Source: Gnetum montanum (taxonomy: Eukaryota; Streptophyta; Gnetopsida; Gnetales; Gnetaceae). From it: a DNA stretch of 64,000 nucleotides. Shown in pieces: positions 34,506 through 46,965 of the stretch. The notes below the pieces were generated by a model that did not search any database, had not been told where the DNA came from, and saw only the letters and a list, made by a program, of their open reading frames with translations. Both the position numbers and the translations under genes were made by a program. The number at the start of each line of letters is the position of its first letter. Position 1 is the first letter of the stretch. The stretch spans positions 65,514 to 129,513 of the forward strand of contig MNCI01007972.1 in the NCBI GenBank assembly GCA_015680685.1, in the 5' to 3' direction.

Positions 34506-35869
34506 TGAATTGAGTTTTGAGCAAGTTTTGATGAATATATTAAGTCAAATGGATAGTTTGGAAGATATAAAGGTAGTATAAATGGATCTTGATCATAAAT
34601 AATTCTTAAAATAAAAAAGTTTGGTGGTAAAAGGTCATGAAGAAGGAATCTTTGGCAAAGAAAGTCAATACAATATATAAAAGATGGTAATAGGAATTGC
34701 CAAAATTATGATCAATTGTAAAAATATAGAAAAGTGAAAATTGATGGTTTAAGTGTCTTGGAGGAACAAGATGATGTGGAATTGGTCATCAAGAATGAAG
34801 CACAAGAGTAATACAAGTGAATCCTCCCCAAAGTAGGCTTCAGTCCTTAGTGCCCTTGTATAACCACACCCACAAGTGTCTGTATGCAGTCAAGGCATTG
34901 AATGTAGGGCATACCTAGCTTGCAAATCACACATTTTAGTATCATTTTACAATGAATTTCAAGGAAGTAGTTTATTAATAGCACATTTTATTTTTTAGAT
35001 TTCTGAGAAGTCACCTACCATCAGGTATGGGTAACATGTCTTTCTCGTAGGACCCCCAAAAATTTTATTCTATACATTTATTATGTTTTTACTATGTTAA
35101 CCTTACTAGAGGACTACCTTTAGGCATGTGCAACATGTCTTTCTAGTGACATGGTAAGGTAGCACTTATTTTAGAAATTCTTCCATTTTCATTAGAACTC
35201 AAATAAATAATGCATCCTATCAGTAGGATAAGACTTATTATAGTAGCCTTAGAGAATCCATAAATCCCCTTGATGTCACACCCTTTTCATTCCCACTTAG
35301 TTCTTTACTTTTCCATGCAAGCATAATGATCACAAATTTATTTTAATTTTACTATGAGAAGAATTTAATTATGGTCATGGTAAGAACATCTTATTATTGG
35401 AAATGAGTGGATGAATGATGTGGACTCATTGTATACAAAATTTGGTCTTTAATGATTTGATAATATAGGGTAATTTTCACATTATTGGAACTACATCTTG
35501 TTTTATTCCTTTGCACTTTATTACAAAAATTAATAAAAATATGTACAAGAAGGATGATGAGAAATTGTAGAAAAATGTTGAAAATAGAAAAGGTAAAAAA
35601 TTTTTAATGAGTGAAAAATGAAAAATGATTCAAGAAATAAAAGGAATATAAAAGAATGAAAAAATTAATAAGAAATGGAAAAACATAAAAAATAGAAGTG
35701 TGTCAAAAGAAAAACTCATGCCTAACTGTTAAGTTTGACACCCCCATGACTATAATGGGAAGTGGTTATTTGGAATATTGAATGGATGATAACTTGTTTG
35801 GTAAATATGATAAAGTCTTTAAAAGAGTATGAAGAATCATGATATGGTTTTACTTGTTGAATATTGACA
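34506..35869 (-). other. Element 3 pol-to-extra-ORF spacer
   Basis: Non-coding and homologous in reverse to 23400-25200 of element 2. It contains two copies of the ACATGTTACCCAT/CATGCCTA motif near 35015-35150 and an A-rich block (T-rich on the coding strand) at 35520-35700. Confidence 0.55.
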
Positions 35870-36860
35870 AGAATCAACTTTTGTGGATTGGTTGGGTGAT
35901 AGATCTACATGGCTCAAGATCAGTATGTTGCATGGATAATATATGGTCCTTCCCATAATGTTTGAAACTTAGCTTTTTGTGGCACATGACTGGGATTTTA
36001 GTAGAAGACTTTATCATCTGATTGAATTAACACTTATCTTATGTTTGCATCATGTCTACATTTGGAGTATTTCTTGTACATCTCATTACTCATCAAAGCT
36101 ATAAGTCACTTTTTATCAAAAAGGTTAAGATTCATGAGACGTTCTTTTTGAGCTAATTTTAATTATAGGTAAAGTACACTAACAATAACTAAAGTTTGGA
36201 GTTCTACTTGAATTGGTAGTGTAGAAACCTTTTCATAAACTAGTTTATAGGGTGAATATCCTCTGAAGATTTTCCATGTTGATCTATACATCCATAGAGC
36301 ATCATTAAACTTAGTGCTCCCATCCTTTCAAAATCAACTAACTATTTTGGTTAATATTCTTATGATTTCCTAGTTAGACACTTCTACTTGACCATTTACT
36401 TGGGGGTGTTATGGTGTAGTTAATTTATGATTCACCCCAAGTTATTGCATTAGCTTCTTGAATGTAGCTCCTATAAAATATGTCTCATTATCGAATATGA
36501 GCATGCATGATACTTCAAATCTATTTACCATGTGTTGTTGGAAGAACTTAGTAGCTATTTTGATTATGTAATCCTTGATTGCAACTACTTCTGCCCACTT
36601 TGTACAATAATCAATTGTCACTATAATGTATGATTTTTCATTAGTCATTGGTATGATAGACCCCATAAAATCAATTCTCTAGATATCAAATGATTCTAAT
36701 GATTGTATTCATTGATGTGGATCCTCATTTCTACCTATTAGTCCATCACCATGTTGACATCTTTTGAAAAATTAGGTGAATTGGTGTGCATCCCTAAATA
36801 TGGTAGGTTAAAAGTAGCCTAAAATCATCAGCTACAATGTTGTTCTACATCCTATGTAGT
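35870..36860 (-). pseudogene. Element 3 integrase
   Basis: The open segment 36442-36666 reads MGSIIPMTNEKSYIIVTIDY, CTKWAEVVAIKD and LIFDNETYFIGATFKKLMQ. It covers the first and second catalytic Asp regions. Toward the C-terminus the minus strand continues through a NGQVEVS-like Glu region near 36390 and GYSPYKLVYEKVSTLPIQ near 36250, then LKLAQKERLMNL near 36140. At the N-terminal side, an H...C..C region is at 36740-36900. Stops occur outside the open segment. Confidence 0.75.
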
Positions 36861-37149
36861 GACCACCACAAGGCCCCTCATGCACATCCTGTAGAGTTCT
36901 TTGTTGGCTTTCTTCTTGAATGCATCATAATAGTAGTCCATCAACACATATCTTGTAAATTATTTCATTAATTTCTATATGTTATTTAACTTGGTGGAGA
37001 AACTATTTCTTTTGTTTCTTATTCCACTCAATAGGAAGCTCTTGTGTGGTGAGGTAAGTCATGTAATCAGTAATCCACAAATTTTCTATTGAGTTGATAG
37101 TCATTGTTATTCTTGTAAACAAATTTTCATCAAGAAATTAATTTGATAA

Positions 37150-38460
37150 TGGTTCATCTTATTTTTATAGTTTCCATCTTAGTCTTGATAAATGATCAAC
37201 TACAACATTTTTAGTTCCCTTTTTGTATAAGCCATCATATCACCCTTGGATTAACCGTTGGTTTATTCATAAAAAATTTGATAGTATGATATGCATGGAC
37301 ATAAATAGGGTACTTGAGCACATAATGTCTAAAATTTTCAGCTGCATACACCATAGCCATAAGCTCCTTTTCTATAGTAGTGTAATTGAGTTGTGCTTTG
37401 ATGATGCTTTGGCTAGCATAGTGTATGTAGTAGGGTCTTTTTTTATCGCTAAGTTGAGTAAGTACTACTTCTAGTGCATAGGTTGAAGCATCTATCATAA
37501 TGTGGAAGGGCTTAGACCAATCCAAAGCTTAAAGGATTGGTATTTTGATCAAATTTTATTTTAATGTCTCAAATGCTTTCTCACATTGTTCTATCCATTG
37601 GAATGGTGCATCTTTCTTTGTAAGTTCTACTAGCAACTTTGAAATCTTTGAAAAATTCTCAATAAACCTTCTATAATATCCTATATGGCCAAGGAATGAT
37701 TTGACATTATTCATACTTTGTGGGCTTTAGGTGATGTTTTGAATGACTCTTATCTTGTGAGGATCTACCTCTATTCCTTTTTGAGATACTTTGTGTCCCA
37801 AAACAATACCATCTTGGACCATTAAATGGTTTTTCTACCAATTGAGCTTTAAATTAGTTTTAACATATCTTTTCAGAACCTACTCTAGTTGGTCTAGTGC
37901 TTGTTTGAAGTTTAGCTCAAATCTAAAAAGTCATCCATAAATACTTCCACTTCATTTCCAATCTATTTTTGGCAGATACTTAGTATAAGTCTTTGGAAGG
38001 TAGCTAGTGAATTACACAAGCTAAAAGACATTTGCTCGTAGGAAAATGTTCCCCATGGACTAGTGAATGTAGTCTTCTCTTGATCCTCTAGTGTAATGTG
38101 GATTTGGTTATACCCACGATACCCATCGAGGAAACTGTAGTGCTGATGTCCTATAATAGATCAAGGACTTGGTTAAAAAATGGTAAAGGAAAATGATTCT
38201 TAAATTTTGCTAAATTCAACAATCAAAAATCAATGTAGATCCTCCACTTTCAAAACAATAACTAAGGGATTAACCCACTCACTATTTGCTATTGGATAGA
38301 GGAACCCTACTTTTAATAGTTTTTCCAATTCTTGGTTAACCACTTCTTTGAGTTTAGGATTCAATCTTCTTTAAGGTTGGTGGCAAGCTTTGACAATTGG
38401 ATTTGTATAGATTCAGTGTTAACATATGCGTAGATCTATACCTGTTATTTCATCATAGGA
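37150..38460 (-). pseudogene. Element 3 reverse transcriptase and RNase H
   Basis: RNase H is clear in the open segment 37235-37525: DWSKPFHIMIDASTYALEVV, YASQSIIKAQLNYTTIEKEL, YVHAYHTIKFFMNKPTV. It keeps the family Trp where element 1 has a stop (DWSKP). Upstream on the minus strand the RT thumb, a VEVFMDDFX-like catalytic box near 37940 and the palm blocks run to about 38460 in shifting frames. Same order as elements 1 and 2. Confidence 0.75.
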
Positions 38461-38879
38461 CCTTGTGAATGTTGTTGGCCATCTATTCACCACTTCCAAC
38501 AATCTTCTCTTTGTTTTTTTTATCAAGATTAACATTGATAATTACCAAATTTTGTTATTTAGAAAGACATACTCTAGTACATTTGGTAGGGCTTTCAATT
38601 CTAAAGGTTTTGGTTCATACTTATCTTGGATCTCTAACTATTCCCATTTGATTCTTCTTCTTGATGTGATTGTACATAAAGATGTCTCCTTCTTAATTGT
38701 TCTAACCTATTAGTTTCTTCAATGTAGGCACTTGTGATTTTATTTAATGGTTTCATGCACATATCAGACTCTATCTCTTTTTTAGTAATTAGCCACTAGG
38801 TACCTTCCTATTTGGTGGCTAATGCATACAAGCATTGTTGCACGCACATATCTTGTATACATTGATTGCATGTTATATT

Positions 38880-39300
38880 GGTTCCTTGTTTCATGGTCTA
38901 GATTTTCTACATGCAATTGTACCTGCTATCATTATATGAGATACATGGAACTCATCATCTTTGTATAATTCCAGCTTCATATTCCTTGGAGATTTCTAAG
39001 GACAAGTCTCTAATCCCTAGCTTAACATCCACAATGCTAAGCCATTGTCTTCCCATAATTATAGGAAATTCTTCTTTGTTTTTTCCCACATGTATAACTA
39101 AGAAATCAACATGATAAGACCAGCCACTTATGGTGGTGATGACATTGTCCACCTATTGAAGTGGGACAATGATTGACTGATCTGCAAGCTCTAGTTGGAT
39201 GTTGCTTTTCTTCAGTGAAGAAAGATTCTAGGCTTTGTACATGTCTTGAGAAATTAGGTTTACTCTTGACCCAGAATCTAGTAGAGCCTTGCAGGGTTTA
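38880..39300 (-). pseudogene. Element 3 aspartic protease
   Basis: The open segment 38955-39152 reads DNVITTISGWSYHVDFLV and FPIIMGRQWLSIVDVKLGI, matching the protease flap and ILGRPWL block of elements 1 and 2. The active-site strand lies just upstream on the minus strand near 39240-39290 (LLDSGSRVNLISQDM-like reading). The D-S-G motif appears intact there, unlike in elements 1 and 2. Confidence 0.7.
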
Positions 39301-39499
39301 TGTCCTACTATTTAGAGATATACTAAGGAACTTCCAAGATCTTCTCTCTTCTTCGGAAGTGCTTCTACTTTAATCCAACATGTGATAGTTTGAGTGAGCA
39401 TGATAGTGGTTAAGTTTAGATTTGCAGTACTTGGGAGCATAGTGTTCCCTTGAGCAGTACATGTGGATGAGATGATTATAGTTGAAGTTTCCCTCCTTT

Positions 39500-41215
39500 G
39501 AACCTTGTCAAGACTTGTCCTAAAAAATGGACATTTCCTAGACCTAGGTTCATTTATTATTACATCCTCTTGGTATTGACTATCTTCATAGCATTCTTTT
39601 GCTATGGTTATGTTGCCAATTCTCCTTGCATACTTAGTGGCAATATTGGTGATAGGGAGTTAGGAGTTACAACTGATGAACTAGCTATTGGTTACTATGC
39701 ATAAGGATTAGGATCCATTCATGAAGTAGTGGGTCTATAATGCTTTAGTAAATAGTAGTAAGAGGAGGTGAAGATTGAAGCATTTCCCTAAAGGATTGGA
39801 TGTTGAACATAATATCCATAAGGATCCGGTTGCCTATATGGATACTGTTGCCTTGGTGATGGCATTCCCCATGCTTGTGGTTATTTCCACTACTACTGGT
39901 ATTGCTCCTATGGTTGAGGATAGGCTCTTCTTGGATAGTATGACAGTTGGTAAGATTGTTAGAGGTTACCTTGTGGGTAAGATAATTGTCTTTGCATCTA
40001 TTTCTTAACAAATCTTGGGTTGAGCGCAGATACTCCAAACTCTTGCAAGTGGACCATAATAGGAGAACATTCTTTAGGATGTTTATATTGGTACACTTTG
40101 CATTCTTTTTCATCTTCTAAACTAGTGTTTGTTACTTCTTTAACTATAGCAACTTTTCCTCTAAGTTTGTAGTTCTCTTGTCCATTACCTCTTCTTTACT
40201 TCCTTTCTTTGTTCTTGTTCAAAGCTTGTTCAGTCTTTTCCTCCACTATCTTAAGTGAAGTAATAAATTCTTCATCCATGAAATCCCATATTTTCTACCT
40301 TTATTGTGATATCATTGATTGATTTTTGGTTGGGTAGAGTCTTCTTTTGGATGACATCCTTCAAAGTTTCTTCTTCTTGTTTTTCACATATTCTCACATC
40401 CCTTTTTCTTATTTTGGAATCTCGATTGTACTCCCCTATTGATTCTCTTTTCTCTTTGGCTACCTAGTCTATTAATCTTTGGATTCAATGGGTTGTAATT
40501 TTAGATAATCTACATTGGGCATATACCCCAAGATTTTCTCTAGTCTTCTTCCTTAACCCATCAATGCTATGCTAAAATTTTTCCCTTTGAGAAAATTTAG
40601 GGCATGGGCATCTATGTAGTAATGAATGATATCTTCCCATTGCTGCATCAAGGGATTCATGTGTCCCTTATTTCCATCCTTAAATTTATTTTCTTAAATT
40701 GGACACTCTGGAATAAGTTTGATATTTATCATTAAAAAGCTTTAGCATGGTACTCCATCTTCAAATTGTTTCTAGTTCTAAGGATCAGTATTAGCTTGCT
40801 ACTTCCTTGACTATTATTCTAGGAAACAACTTCAAATTCTACCAATTATTCTCAACGTTTTGAAAGACACATGCATCATGAAATGCTTGGAGGTGATGCT
40901 GTGGATATGCATTGTATCCATCTTCAAACTTGAGAATGTTTTTCATATCCAGTTACTTGATGTGATTATTCCTTACGTGTCTAGTAGGAATATACACTAC
41001 TTCTTTTATGTTAATCATATTACAATTAGCTAGTAGGGGTTCTTCATGATCATTAGGCTCATAGACTCTATTGTATTAATGACCCCTTTGATGCTCATAA
41101 TGTTGTTCTCTTTTCTCATGGCTAATCCTGTCTCTTCTTTGTTTATAATTATCTTCTTCATCATCAATATGCCTTCTTCAACATTTTTGGCACATTTCTT
41201 CCATTCCATGGAGCA
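39500..41215 (-). pseudogene. Element 3 gag, 5'-truncated
   Basis: Homologous in order to the gag of elements 1 and 2: an EXMXRYHSLLHRCPCP-like block near 40610-40670, and the gag core near 40860-40960 with AFHDACVFQNVEN-like sequence. An acidic/His-rich stretch is near 41060-41190. Homology ends at about 41215, so the gag start, the primer site and the 5' LTR are missing. The receptor-kinase fragment begins shortly after. Confidence 0.65.
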
Positions 41216-41274
41216 GTGATTTGTTAATAAGAAATTTAGTTTAGAATTTTATTCTAAAATTTAAGAGTTAAAAT

Positions 41275-42515
41275 GTTACAGCATTAGCAAGACAAGACTT
41301 TGTAACCTAGAGATGGCACAATTTATCAATCTTTCAAGTAATCGATTGTGGGGAAACATTACACCATGGATGGATGGTTGGTTGGATGCTAGGGAAATCA
41401 TTTTGACATTTAATAATTTTAGTGGTAACCTCCTCAAATCAATTGGAAACAAGCTCATCCAACCCAACTCTAGAGCATAGATCTCTCCCATAACTTTACT
41501 AGAATCATGCCTAAATCTCTTTTAAATCATTCACATCTTTATTTTTTGAACTTCTCCTAAAAAAAATTTGATGATGAAGTTCCATGTTTGAACACTTCAT
41601 CCAAGCTAAAGTTAAACAAATGATATTTCATAGGGAATCAAAGTTTTTGTGGAAGATGTTTTGGTCTACAATCCTGTCAAGGATCTAGTAAAGATAGAAA
41701 ATCTCACTCCAAGAAGAATGATGTTTTGAAAATTATTCTTGGCACATTAAGTGACCTAATACTATTGTTGGTTGTTATCTTAGGGAGTGTGTTCCTCTTC
41801 AGAAGGATCAAGGCAAATGGTATAGGAATAAATGATAATTTCTTAGAATTATCTCTAGGTAAAAATTTCTTAGGGTTGTCAATTGGAGAACTTAGTAGGA
41901 TTAAAAAAATTTCAGCACTTTGAATTTGATAGGTGAAGGTACACATGGAAAGATCTATAGAGGTTCTCTAAGGTCTAGTCAAGTGGTGGCTATCAAATGT
42001 TTTAATTCTACAAACTAGAGCATGGGTGAGAAAAATTTTAGAAAGGAATGTTGTGCATTAGCAAAAGTTAGACACTGACACATTCTAAAGATCATTACTA
42101 TAGTTTGGTTGGATGAATTAAAAGCAATAGTCATGCCTTTCATTAGCAATGGTTGTCTGCATTCTCTTCTATATGCAAGAGAAGAGGATCATTTGATCCC
42201 GTTAAGGTTGTCTACCTGGATAAGAATTTAACAGAGATAGCAATGGGACTTTGCTATTTACATCATGATTGTAATTTACAAATCATCCACTACGACATCA
42301 AATTAGAGAATGTACTATTGGATGATGATATGAGAGTCAAGCTCTTTAATTTTGGTATAGTCCATGTAATTGGGGATTTTGATAATTCCACAATCTCATC
42401 TTCTTACACCGGGTTAAAAGGTTTTGTTGGACGCATTGCTCTAGAGTATGAGATTAGGAAAACAGTATCCACATCACCTATCATGCCTTTCAACTACAGC
42501 ACCAACTAATTATTA
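41275..42515 (+). pseudogene. LRR receptor-like kinase pseudogene
   Basis: Fragments of a plant LRR receptor kinase in the correct order. An LRR remnant INLSSNRLWGNI and a FNNFSGNLLKSIG stretch come first (about 41320-41450). The juxtamembrane signature FIGNQSFCGRCFG follows near 41630-41670. A transmembrane helix LSDLILLLVVILGSVFLF (41750-41800) and the glycine loop GEGTHGKIYRG (about 41935-41970) come next. VVAIKCF holds the ATP Lys. The catalytic loop HYDIKLENVLLD near 42285-42325 has Tyr for the usual Arg. LFNFGI stands where DFG is expected, so the metal-binding Asp is Asn. The order resembles Xa21/EFR-type (class XII) kinases. Multiple frameshifts and stops make it dead. The kinase C-lobe is truncated. 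Confidence 0.8.
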
Positions 42516-42859
42516 TTATTAGATACCAGCATGAGAAAGCAAAGGAGTCCTGAAAGATGTTGAAAATGGCTATATATTGCATGAGAATGGAAAGAATCCT
42601 ATGCCATGGAGCAATGTTGAGGTGTGTCTTGTGCTTGGATAGATCAAAAAAAAAAAAAAAAATCATTGTGGGGCTATAGTAGCAAAATTTTAGTAATGGA
42701 CAACACTTGCCAAAAAGTTGGCAACATTAGAAATTTCCAATAAACAAATGCAACAACGAAACTAGGAAAAAATTCCTATTTTTATAACGTGTTTACCCTA
42801 GTTGTATTATGAGAAGTATGGTAAATGGTCGCTAACAAAAATCTTTATTACCTTGTCAA

Positions 42860-43430
42860 GCTTGCCTGATCATCCCTTGAGGCCAATTAGCCTTTGATCC
42901 TAACCCATGATAAGCTAATCCCAAGATAATTGCATTCCATGACTCAATATTTTTAGCATAAATCATCCTAAAAAAAAATAGAGCATCCTCGATTAAGCCA
43001 CAACTTGCATAAAAGCTCAGAAGTGAACTTCCCAAAAAATAGTTTAGCTCTACACTTGATTTTGCAACATAAGCATGCTATTGCTTCCCCTCTTCTAGTA
43101 AGCCCAAACTAGCACAGCCTCTAAGAAGCTCTCCGAATGTTGCAGTGCCTGCAATGAATCCAACTTCTATGATTGATCTATAAACCTTTAAACCTTCCTC
43201 ACTTTGATGGTTTTGCAAATGAGCAGAAATAATTAATCTCCAAGATAAAATAGTCTTCCTTAGCATTTCATCAAACAGTTGCTTTGCATCATCAAGCCTG
43301 CCAATCTTCCCATAGTTAGCATTGATGGTATTGGAGGAATCCATGTATTGCTGTGGAATCTTCTTAAATAGATGGTGCACCTTCTCAATATGCTCAATCT
43401 AGTAGTATCCAAAAACCATGGCAACACTGA
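42860..43430 (-). pseudogene. PPR protein pseudogene fragment
   Basis: The minus strand encodes tandem pentatricopeptide repeats: NTINANYGKIGRLDDAKQLF, MLRKTILSWRLIISAHLQN, GLKVYRSIIEVGFIAGTATF and LLRGCASLGLLEEGKQ. After a TAG stop in place of the usual Val/Leu codon come HAYVAKSSVELNYFLGSSLL, SFYASCGLIEDALFFF and ESWNAIILGLAYHGLG. This is the PLS-type pattern of organelle RNA-editing PPR proteins. About 180 codons remain of a family usually 500-900 long. No start, organelle-targeting peptide or E/DYW tail is visible. The orientation is opposite to the adjacent kinase relic. Confidence 0.8.
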
Positions 43431-45627
43431 TCACTATGTAGACTCAACTTTTAATTATCATGATCCTATGATAGGGTTTCCTAGCATGAACTTTTACAAC
43501 TAAAAGCCTCGATCATCACAAAAATCGAAAATCCTCAATGCAACAGTTCCTCAACCCATGAATCCCCAAGGCCTCCACAGAAAAAATGGGATTTAGGATG
43601 CCTTGGCTAGTTTGAAAAACTAACCAAGGACTTACAGAATGTAAACCATGATAAACAAAATGCCAAACTGATAGTAGATTTGAATGATGCATAGATAATA
43701 GACAAATGTATTTTGTCCATGAAACTAAAAAATTAAAATTTTATTGAGAGAAAAAATAAAAAATAAGTTAGAGAAAATGTGTATAAACGGTGCCTAAATG
43801 AGTAGCCAAGGGGGTTCACTTATGCAAGAGTTCAAAGCCCATTAAAGCCAATGCAATCTACTCCATGATCTGGGTGCTAAGCCACTCCTGATGCTTTCAA
43901 ACCTTCCTCAACTATAGCCTCATATTTGCAATGTTGGCTATGGTGGGAATTAAGAAGTGTGAAAAATCTAAGCTATCCAAATGTTCTACGGTAGGAGTTG
44001 GGAATCCCAAGAGTGCAGTGTGGAGGTTGAAAATTCACAAACCCCAAAGGTGGTTATGAGGCCACAAGGTCAAAGAACAATTCTTAACATCTTTTTATAC
44101 CCTCTAAGAGCCTATAGTACCAGATTATCAAATGGTAATCCTAATGCTATCATTTGCAAGCCATGGCTATCACATGTCAGCCTCAACATATTTTCTCATA
44201 CCACTTCAACCATAGTTACTCCTCCTGAATTGACATCCTTCTTATTATTCAATTGAGATCCTTCGGCCATGATCATTATGCAATTTTGTTTTTCCAATTT
44301 GGTCAACTGTCTGGGGATCTATAAATGATTGACATGTATTAGATCAATCAAGCTAAAGTAGGTGTGTTGAGATTGCAAACATATGACCTTTGTTTGCACC
44401 CTAGTAATATTTTTTAAAAAATCATTGGATATATATTAAATCTCTCAGTCCATGTTCCCAGCAATCCAAACACTGCATAGCAATAAGTTTTTCCCCTATG
44501 GCATAATCCCTACCAATGATATTAAATGTATCAAAATCAATAGCCTTAATAAATGAATAAATTTTTAAAATTATTCCATCCCAGGTTCACAAAAATATAA
44601 CATTCATTTATAACGACATGATTGTAAGATTTCTAAATGCAACAGGACTGATCTGTGAGCCAGTTTGTCTATTCTTTATGTCTAAAGATGAAAACATTCA
44701 TCATGGATACAAAAGTTTATAACGAATACTTCAAAAAAATACCAAAAAGAAAAAAATGGGTTAGACTCTTAAGTAATCTAAGTACTATTACTATTTCAGA
44801 AAATTTCTAAAATAACATTGTTTTTCCATGGATGGTTTGCTCAACCATTTTTTGTTGATAGTCTAATCATGTATGATATACAATTAGCTTGCTCAGTGTT
44901 TAAATTTGCAATATGTTTCTTTAGTAGATGTTAATATTGTCAACATAGATGTACAAGGATTTGATGTTTGAATGCACCACATTGTGGATATGGGAGACAC
45001 AAGAAGTAACAAAGAAGATAGTGCATACATGAAACATGATTTAAAAGATACTTTGCTAAAGTTTCATGCCTATTACAATAGCCTTCAAATCACTATGACA
45101 TATATTATGTTTGAATTTGCAATATGAAGTGACATTTATAAAATTTTTGTTAAAATATTACAATTATATACTGTTGTAATTGTTTTCTGTTTGTGAATAA
45201 TCATTCATTTCTATTTAGAATGTATACACCCTTTAGAAAAATAGCAACTTGCAAGCATCGAGGATGTCTCAAATCTATACATTATGTAGAGAAACTCAAG
45301 ATTCATTTGTGTTAATTCCAGGATGATCTTCTCATCGTTACTATGACAATTGCACACATATTGGTACCCCATAATGTAGGAAATCATTCAATGTTTCAGA
45401 AAGTTCTTATCAGTTTCAGCATCACATAACCTCTCCCACACACTTTCTTGACATTTTTCTATCAAGATGCACTTTCATTTAACAAACAATGTTATAGTTC
45501 ATGGTAATCACCTATGAGAAAATGATAAGCATAATAAGCTAAATAGAAAAATATCAAATAGGTTTGAATGCTTTCCAATCTCATATAATAAATATAAATA
45601 TATTATACAAATAAAAAAGAAAACATT
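43431..45627. other. Unassigned sequence left of element 5
   Basis: No recognisable gene. It lies downstream of the OSCA-like exon on that gene's strand, so later exons would be expected here. I searched the minus strand for the pore-region motifs of the family and found none. The open segment 43981-44256 (plus) has no motif I recognise. Confidence 0.4.
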
Positions 45628-45632
45628 ATCAT
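45628..45632. repeat. Target-site duplication of element 5, left
   Basis: ATCAT, identical to 52388-52392 on the other side. Confidence 0.9.
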
Positions 45633-46196
45633 TGTAACAACATTGTCCCTAAGAACATTGTTTGGAACCCCTGGAGTTCCCCCAAGTAGACTTTGAATTG
45701 GGATGAAACTCAAGAGGAATACGCCTCAGCAATCAATAGTCCTAAAACACATGCCAACAAATAATGTGTTAGTGTTAGCATGTCCCTTGAGCAGTGTTTC
45801 AAATTCAATATTTGCAATATGCTAACAAGCTAGATAGCACTCCCTTGCTTCACTCACATGGACTCCACGGGGACTACCAGCTGAACCCTCTAGATTCATT
45901 AGCGTGTGTTGGTAGTTGGTGTCGCACTCCAAAGAGAGCACACAACATCCCATAGCACGTCCCATGACACACCTGGTAAAAACAACCTAACATAGAGTTG
46001 AACTACGCAACCCTCCTAGGAAAGGTCCTACCAAGTGGGGTAATGAGGTAGGTCACAGCCTCCTCTTACTAATGCATGGAACTACCATGCCAGTATGGGT
46101 TCAAAGACATAAGGAGTAGAGGACCCCTTGTGCCCCATGATCCTCGAATCATGGGGGAGGTAGTAGGCCACCACCAACCCTACTACCTCTCTCACA
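45633..46196 (-). repeat. Element 5, 3' LTR
   Basis: On the plus strand it runs TGTAACAACATTG to CTCTCACA; on the element's strand it starts TGTGAGAGAGG and ends TGTTACA. It is homologous end to end to 51853-52387, with scattered substitutions and short indels. The longest difference is an insertion near 46010-46035. Confidence 0.9.
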
Positions 46197-46212
46197 ATCC
46201 TCCCCTACTTAA
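46197..46212 (-). other. Element 5 polypurine tract
   Basis: The minus strand reads AAGTAGGGGAGGAT directly before the 3' LTR. Confidence 0.75.
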
Positions 46213-46829
46213 AATGAGCAACAACCTTAGAGCATGGCCTAGGTAACCCACAAGGTAGCTACATCGAAACCAAGGGAGGATTCTATCAATTCTAGGGAAG
46301 TACGCCCATGCTATTATGAGTCAAGTTTGAAGGATCTTCAGTTCTGGAAGGTCCAACTACTATGGCCTAAGGTCGTAAAACATTTTTTTTGTTGAACTTG
46401 ACCATCTTCCTAAGATCTAGACTCATCCTAGCATCCGACACCCAAGTCAAGAGCATCACCCCTCAAGACTTGGCCTATCCATCCTTCCATACCTAGCCTA
46501 AATGCCAGGCTATGGGAGGACATCAGGTGGTCTATCACTACAACATGATAGAACACACCAACCTAGGGATGCATGAGTTCTAGGGTGTTCTTTGACTCAT
46601 TTGAATCTAAAGGTCTAGGGGTCTCAAGTTCAACATAGTTCCCTCATATTTGAAACTTAAGCCCCATCACCTATAGAGCACTTCGAAAGGCTTTAGGCAC
46701 CTTCCTCCCTTATCTGAGGTAGACTCTCATAGGAATTCTCTTCGGAATCCTATAAGGCACCACATGCCATGCCTCTTCTAATTATTTTTCTTTCATGGGA
46801 GGTTTCTCCATCCATCATCGAAGCAGCCA

Positions 46830-46965
46830 AGACAGGAGGTCAATTGCTTGCTCTAGATAAAAGTTTAGGATCAAGTTTTCCTGGGACCTCAAATGCTCTA
46901 GTGGTTCCCAAATATCATCTGAGTTAGGATGGTGTTTCTAGTGGATGAGGAACTCCACATTCAAT
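46830..46965 (-). pseudogene. Element 5 chromodomain
   Basis: The minus strand reads VEFLIHWKHHPNSDDIWEP then LEHLRSQENLI. This is a classic chromodomain: hydrophobic-x-WK, acidic turn, WEP, then a Leu/helix end. In chromoviruses it sits at the integrase C-terminus and directs insertion by binding modified histones. The WEP and WK residues are retained. It is the evidence that places element 5 in the chromovirus branch. Confidence 0.8.

Noticed and set aside
41726-41923. Independent small membrane protein
   Set aside because: It is the transmembrane part of the LRR receptor kinase relic, in order with LRR and kinase blocks.
45100-45560. Next exon of the OSCA-like gene left of element 5
   Set aside because: I translated the minus strand and found no match to the pore-domain motifs that should follow.
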